Assembly (NCBI GenBank): GCA_963805325.1
Contig: CAWDTS010000005.1
Location: 62,001 to 126,000, forward strand
Source of the DNA: DASWJZ01 sp963805325
Lineage (GTDB): Bacteria > Pseudomonadota > Alphaproteobacteria > Rhizobiales > Afifellaceae
Length of the DNA stretch: 64,000 nt
Reading direction: 5' to 3'
The notes under the pieces are model-generated. The model was not told the origin of the DNA. It saw only the letters and a list, made by a program, of their open reading frames with translations, and did no database searches. The translations under genes were made by a program, and so were the position numbers. Numbering within the stretch: the first letter of the stretch is position 1; each line of letters opens with the position of its first letter. This document shows positions 59,832 through 64,000 of this stretch, one piece after another.

Positions 59832-61951
59832 CGGGCGGGTCCCCAATAGGCATCGTTCGACGTCCAGGTCGGATCGGCTCCGTCGATCCGGTAGCGGCCG
59901 ATGCGGTTGTTCAGGATGCCGCCGATATAAAGCGTGCCCTTGTGCTCGCGCATCGAGGTCACCATCGGATGCGCCAAACCCGAGAGGTCCCCGAGCGTCG
60001 TGACGATCTCGCCGCGATCGTTGAATTTCACGACTCCGCCCGTGTTGATGTTCGGAAACAGCCACTCGTCCTGTGGCAGCCGCCGCGCCATGCGCTTGCG
60101 CATGCCGGGGTGGCGCAGCGAGAGATCGAAGGACGGCGTGCGCATGCCGAGCCAGGCCATCCAATAAGTGCCGTCTGAGGCGCGGTTCACATTGTCCGGA
60201 TAGCCGGGCATGTCGCGGATCACGCATTCGGCGGTGCCCGCCTTCGGCCCCTCCAGCCAATAGCGATGAATGCGGCAGGCCCAGCTTTCGCAGAAGAACA
60301 GCGACTTGTTGTCGTGCGCCATGCAGACGCCGTTGGTGTATCGGTAGCCGTCGAGCAGCGTGCGCGTGCTGCCGTCTTTCGGGTCATAGACGAGGAGCCG
60401 CCCGGTCGGCCGGTTCTCGATCGAGTTGAGCGCCCAGTCGTGCGCGTCGTAGCGCTTCGTGGAGTCGGTGAAATAAACCTTGCCGTCCGGCGCGATGTCG
60501 AGATCGTTCGGATCGCGCAGCCGTGCGTCATCCACGATCGAGGTGAAGGAGCGCCGCGTTTCGGCGGAGAGCTTCTTCACCTCGCGCTCCGGCGAGATCG
60601 AATAAAGCCCCATCGCGCCCACGCAGGAGAGGAGATTGCCGTCGCGGTCGAAGGCAAGCCCGAGCGGGAACCCGCCGACATGCGCGAAGACCTCGGAGCG
60701 GCTGTAGTCGGGCGCGAAGAACCGCACGATCTCGCCATGCCGTGTCCCGCAATAGAGGTGGTCCTCGCGGTCGAGGATGACGTCCTCCGGCCCTTCCAGC
60801 TCGCCGAGGCCGATGGAATCGGCTTCCGACAGGCGGTTGTTGAGCTCGTAGGGCGTGCCGGAGCCAGGTGCCGCCGACTGCGTCTCGCCCATGCGCAGAT
60901 AGACCGGCGCGACATAGACCTCGTTCAGCACCTTGTGGCGGTTCTTGAGCCAGCGGATGTCGATGGTGACGGCGACGGCGAGAAGGATGCCGAGCACCAT
61001 CTGGTTCGTGCCGGTTCCGTAGCCGAGGCGGATCAGGCCGTTGGTCATCACCAGGACGATGACGGCGCCCATCACCCCCTTGGCGACCGATCCACGTCCG
61101 CCCCCCAGGCTGTTGCCGCCTACGACGGCAGCCGTGAGCGCGAGGATTTCCAGTCCTTGCCCGGTGCCCGGTCCCGCACCGGAGAGCCGTGTGGCGATCA
61201 GGAAGCCGGCCGCGGCGGAACAGAGACCTGAGAAGACATAGGTGAGGAACACGGTCTGCCGCACCCGTATCCCCGCGTTATGGGCGGAACGCCGGGAGCC
61301 TCCGACCGCCTGCACATGCCAGCCGGGGCGCGAGCGGGTGAGGGCGATGTGAGTCACGATCGCCAGGACGATCGCCGCCAGAACCGCGACGGAGACGCCG
61401 AGAAACGTACCGTCGCCGATGAAGTCCCAGACATCCGAGGAGACCATCGAAAGCTGGACCTTCGACCCGAAGGTGACGACGAGGATCTCGTAGCCGGCGC
61501 GGCCGATGATGAACGTCACCAGCGTCGTGATGAACGCCCTGAGCCGCAGGAAGCCGATCAGGTAGCCGTTGATCGCACCGAAGATGAGCCCGGTGGCGAG
61601 CGAAACGGCGAGCGCCAGCCAGACCGGCTGCTCAAGAATGAAGAACGTCGAGACCGCGGCAAACGCCGACAAGGCGAAGATCGAACCGACGGACAGGTCG
61701 ATCCCGCCGCCGAGCATCACCACCGTCAGGCCGGTCACGACGAGGCTGAATTCGCCCAGCTGGCGAGTCGATTCCTGCAGGGAGTAGAGTTTGAAGAAGC
61801 CCGGTATGACGCTGCCGAAGGTGGCCACGGTCACGACAAGGGCGATGAAGGGGATGGCGTTGTCGGTCCAGCGCTTGGTCAGGACCTCCCCGATAATGTG
61901 ATCTGGAATAAGATTGTAGCGCGAGGCCTGCAGCCGCTCGCGGAAGGTCAT
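59828..61951 (-). CDS. Fusion: ribose-type ABC permease plus SMP-30/gluconolactonase domain
   Basis: 707 aa in one uninterrupted frame. Residues 1-337 are an RbsC-type permease: about nine helices, GLTVVMLGGGIDLSVGSIFAL, NAGIRVRQTVFLTYVFSGL and VVGGNSLGGGRGSVAKGVMGA. A linker follows (about 338-375, NRHKVLNEVYVAPVYLRM). Residues 376-707 form a six-bladed propeller: LGELEGPEDVILDREDHLYCGTRHGEIVRFF, DDARLRDPNDLDIAPDGKVYFTDS, YRYTNGVCMAHDNKSLFFCESW and PGYPDNVNRASDGTYWMAWLG. The junction holds no frame break. RbsC C-termini are cytoplasmic, so the lactonase should face the cytoplasm and act on the imported sugar lactone. A second plain RbsC-type permease is encoded at 63114. Confidence 0.9.
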   Translation of the reverse strand: MTFRERLQASRYNLIPDHIIGEVLTKRWTDNAIPFIALVVTVATFGSVIPGFFKLYSLQESTRQLGEFSLVVTGLTVVMLGGGIDLSVGSIFALSAFAAVSTFFILEQPVWLALAVSLATGLIFGAINGYLIGFLRLRAFITTLVTFIIGRAGYEILVVTFGSKVQLSMVSSDVWDFIGDGTFLGVSVAVLAAIVLAIVTHIALTRSRPGWHVQAVGGSRRSAHNAGIRVRQTVFLTYVFSGLCSAAAGFLIATRLSGAGPGTGQGLEILALTAAVVGGNSLGGGRGSVAKGVMGAVIVLVMTNGLIRLGYGTGTNQMVLGILLAVAVTIDIRWLKNRHKVLNEVYVAPVYLRMGETQSAAPGSGTPYELNNRLSEADSIGLGELEGPEDVILDREDHLYCGTRHGEIVRFFAPDYSRSEVFAHVGGFPLGLAFDRDGNLLSCVGAMGLYSISPEREVKKLSAETRRSFTSIVDDARLRDPNDLDIAPDGKVYFTDSTKRYDAHDWALNSIENRPTGRLLVYDPKDGSTRTLLDGYRYTNGVCMAHDNKSLFFCESWACRIHRYWLEGPKAGTAECVIRDMPGYPDNVNRASDGTYWMAWLGMRTPSFDLSLRHPGMRKRMARRLPQDEWLFPNINTGGVVKFNDRGEIVTTLGDLSGLAHPMVTSMREHKGTLYIGGILNNRIGRYRIDGADPTWTSNDAYWGPAR

Positions 61952-61979
61952 CGCGCATCCATCGGGTCAAGGGGCAAGA

Positions 61980-62004
61980 GACGGCCGGAGAATCCCCGGC
62001 CGTC
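61980..62004. terminator. Intercistronic hairpin between binding-protein and fused-permease genes
   Basis: Perfect 9-bp stem GACGGCCGG (61980-61988) with CCGGCCGTC (61996-62004), 7-nt loop. It lies after the binding-protein stop and before the fused permease start in transcript order. No T tract follows on the minus strand. Confidence 0.5.
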
Positions 62005-62030
62005 CCGGTTCGAGTGCGAGGCAGCGCGGC

Positions 62031-63062
62031 TCAGTTGGTCCCGGCCATGGCCTGCAGCGCTTTCAGATCCCAACAGCTGTCGGGGCGCATGTCATCCTTG
62101 GTCGTCGCGTGGAGCAGCGTATAGACATACGCGGACGACGTGCCGGGCGGCTGACCGCTCTGCAGCAGATACTTGATCATCGTCGTCATGTTGGTGCTTT
62201 CCGTCACCAGCTCTGTCGTGACCACGGCGCCGTATGTGCCGTTTGCGATCGCTTCGCAGTCGGCTGTCTTCTCGCCGCCGCCGGTCGTGACCAGGAAGAC
62301 CTTGTCCTGCAGGCCGGCATCGCGGATCGCCGCCGCGGCACCCGTCGCGTCACCGTCCCAGAAGTCGATGATGGCGCAGACTTCCGGGTGCTGCTGGAGC
62401 ATGGTGGTCGTCACGTTGCGCGAAGTCGTCGCGTCCCAGTTCGAGTCGGGCTTGGCCACGACTTCGAAGTCGGGGTGCTTGGACAGCACGTCCATGATCC
62501 CGTCGTACTGGAAGAGGCTGGTTGCGTTGGTCTCGTCACCCTGGACCAGCCCGATCTTCTTCGAGGAGTTATCACCGCAGCCTTTCACCGCGGCCTCCGC
62601 CTCGAGCCGGCCGAGTTCAGTCCAGTCGCCGCCGAGATAGGCGTCGGCCTTGAAGTTGGCGGGGTTGTCGATCAGGAGCACGTAGATGCCCGCCTCCTGC
62701 GCCTTCTTCATGATCTTTGAATAGGAGTTGAGGTCGGGCGACATCACGACCAGCACGTCAGGCTTCGGGTCGGAGGAGATGGCTTCGGTCAGCGCCTGCG
62801 CGCCCGCCTCGACGCTCCAGTTTGGGTCGCGCGTCTCGAAGGTGCCGCCGAAGGCGGTGACCTCGCGTTGCAGGATCGCGGCCCAGCCCTGGGCGAGGTC
62901 GAAGCCCATCGCCATCGGCACCATCAGGACGCGCTTGCCGGAGAGCGCCTTGGAGTAGGTCGCCGGCGCCGGATCCATCATGTCGGCGGAGGCGGGAAGC
63001 GCGGCAAAAGTCGCGGCCGACGCTACAAGCGCAGCCGCCAGAAGGGTTTTCATCAGCCTCAT
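62031..63062 (-). CDS. Ribose/xylose-type ABC transporter substrate-binding protein
   Basis: 343 aa. The Sec signal MRLMKTLLAAALVASAATFAALPASAD is cleaved after ASA. The mature part is a periplasmic-binding type 1 fold (RVLMVPMAMGFDLAQGWAAILQREVTAFGGTFETRDPNWS, DVLVVMSPDLNSYSKIMKKAQEAGIYVLLIDNP, AIIDFWDGDATGAAAAIRDAGLQDKVFLVTTGGG), the class feeding CUT2 importers. MKTLL three codons downstream is an alternative start. It is transcribed ahead of the fused permease. Confidence 0.92.
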   Translation of the reverse strand: MRLMKTLLAAALVASAATFAALPASADMMDPAPATYSKALSGKRVLMVPMAMGFDLAQGWAAILQREVTAFGGTFETRDPNWSVEAGAQALTEAISSDPKPDVLVVMSPDLNSYSKIMKKAQEAGIYVLLIDNPANFKADAYLGGDWTELGRLEAEAAVKGCGDNSSKKIGLVQGDETNATSLFQYDGIMDVLSKHPDFEVVAKPDSNWDATTSRNVTTTMLQQHPEVCAIIDFWDGDATGAAAAIRDAGLQDKVFLVTTGGGEKTADCEAIANGTYGAVVTTELVTESTNMTTMIKYLLQSGQPPGTSSAYVYTLLHATTKDDMRPDSCWDLKALQAMAGTN

Positions 63063-63113
63063 CTTCCTGTCCTTTCCCCTTGTACCAGCGTGTTTCGGTT
63101 GGCGGTTTGGAGC

Positions 63114-64000
63114 TCAGATGTCTCCTTGTTGAGCAGTCTGTTCATCGCGCGGATTGAGCAGGCCGTCGACGATGATCGCGAAGAGCAGAATAGTGGACTT
63201 GATAAGGTTCTGGTAGAGCACCGAAATGTCGAGGATCGTCATGACGTTCAGCAGGATCCCGATCAGCGCTGCGCCGACCAGGACGTTACGAACGCCGCCC
63301 TTGCCGCCGGAGAGGCCGATGCCGCCGATCACCGCCACCAGCACGATATCGTAGAGCAGGGTGGAGTTGACGACGCGGGTGTTGATCGAGTGCAGGCTTG
63401 CCGCCGTCAGCAACCCTGCGGCGAAGGCGGTGAGCGCCGACAGCACGTAGCGCAGCACGAGCATAGGCCGCACGGGGATGCCGATATTGCGCGCCGCCAC
63501 CGGATTGTCGCCGGCGTAATAGACGTAACGGCCCCATTTGGTGAAGCGCAGGAACAGGAACACGCCTGCCGCCAGCGCCGCGAACAGGAAGACTTCGACC
63601 GGCACGCCGACGAAGCGCAGGCCGCCCATGATCTCGACCCAGTGGCCTTCGGGCACCGGCACTGCATCCGAGGGGATCAACTGCGAGCGGACATAGCCGA
63701 ACACGAAGGAGCCGGAGGCGAGCGTGACAAAAATCGCGGGCACCTCGGCGTAGGCGACGAGGAAGCCGTTCAAGAGGCCGATCGCGAGCACGCCGCCGAG
63801 CACCAGCGCCAGCGCCGCCTGGTCAGCCATCCCGCCGCCAAGGAGTTGCAGGTACCAGGCGACCGACATGGCCATGACCGCCACCATCGACAGATCGATG
63901 CCGCGCCCGACGATGACCACCGCCATCCCGAGAGCAAGAATGCCGAGCACGGCGATCGAGCGAACGATGGAGATCAGGTTTGCGGCGGTCAGAAATCCGG
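63114..64000 (-). CDS. Ribose-type ABC transporter permease (RbsC type), partial
   Basis: The frame runs off the right edge; it is open to 64000 with FLTAANLISIVRSIAVLGILALGMAVVIVGRGIDLSMV, the usual N-terminal region of RbsC proteins, so the true start lies outside the window. GIDLSMV, AGDNPVAARNIGIPVRPMLVLRYVLSALTAFAAG and IGGIGLSGGKGGVRNVLVG are family motifs. The C-terminal end is DGLLNPRDEQTAQQGDI. It provides the second membrane subunit of the importer; the first is the fused protein at 59828. Confidence 0.92.
   Translation of the reverse strand, partial: GFLTAANLISIVRSIAVLGILALGMAVVIVGRGIDLSMVAVMAMSVAWYLQLLGGGMADQAALALVLGGVLAIGLLNGFLVAYAEVPAIFVTLASGSFVFGYVRSQLIPSDAVPVPEGHWVEIMGGLRFVGVPVEVFLFAALAAGVFLFLRFTKWGRYVYYAGDNPVAARNIGIPVRPMLVLRYVLSALTAFAAGLLTAASLHSINTRVVNSTLLYDIVLVAVIGGIGLSGGKGGVRNVLVGAALIGILLNVMTILDISVLYQNLIKSTILLFAIIVDGLLNPRDEQTAQQGDI

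Noticed and set aside
1..64000. CRISPR arrays, tRNA or rRNA genes, insertion sequences
   Set aside because: No direct repeat array, cloverleaf, ribosomal RNA stretch or transposase-like protein was recognised on either strand.

Overview
The window is a GC-rich chromosomal segment of an alphaproteobacterium, most likely Hyphomicrobiales (Rhizobiales). The evidence is a FixL-FixJ-FixK oxygen-sensing module, an NAD-dependent molybdenum formate dehydrogenase operon (fdsGBAD-fdhD), two palindromic intergenic repeats of a kind common in that order, and six complete ABC-import clusters plus a seventh cut by the right edge. No rRNA, tRNA, CRISPR array, transposase or phage gene was seen. Coding density is very high and no gap between genes exceeds about 230 bp.

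Layout. 1-1196: a questin-oxidase-like gene cut by the left edge and a VOC protein (both minus). 1386-5779: a sugar-type ABC importer (binding protein, two permeases, convergent ATPase). 5883-14160: a low-oxygen block with a small cytochrome c, a two-helix K+ channel, a single-domain response regulator, fixJ, fixL, a divergent fixK-type gene, a tandem universal stress protein, a P2-type cation ATPase and a conserved unknown protein. Three sites one base off the FNR/FixK consensus lie in this block. 14312-21337: a LysR regulator, a perfect 17-bp inverted repeat, then fdsG-fdsB-fdsA-fdsD-fdhD. 21396-30349: an M42-type aminopeptidase, an FGGY sugar kinase, a sugar ABC importer with no ATPase, ribokinase, an RbsD/FucU mutarotase and a creatininase-family amidohydrolase. 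30346-40047: a Liv-type importer, amidohydrolase, MarR and crotonase in one minus-strand operon, divergent from a feruloyl-CoA-synthase-like ligase and followed by an SDR; this looks like uptake and CoA-dependent breakdown of an aromatic (hydroxycinnamate-like) acid. 40134-46884: a spermidine/putrescine-type ABC importer with a hydantoin/Asp-Glu racemase and a GNAT protein, divergent from a GntR regulator. 46938-56846: a second GntR (NanR-like), HpcH/HpaI aldolase, D-2-hydroxyacid dehydrogenase, sugar-type ABC importer, D-apionate-lactonase-like enzyme and a small monooxygenase; this looks like a sugar-lactone or branched sugar-acid pathway. 56866-64000: a CMD/AhpD-like protein and a ribose-type importer whose operon holds one SMP-30 lactonase and one ABC permease fused to a second SMP-30-type lactonase domain.

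Two general points matter for the reader. First, eleven frame breaks occur in ten otherwise intact genes, and each is repaired by deleting a single base. They are therefore probably insertion errors in the sequence, and these genes are annotated full length across the break. Second, in five of the six ABC operons where both genes are complete, a strong hairpin or palindromic repeat sits between the solute-binding-protein gene and the first permease gene, which suggests post-transcriptional control of stoichiometry.

The most unusual object is the permease-lactonase fusion at 59828-61951. The most coherent system is the FixLJ-K block with its candidate FixK sites.
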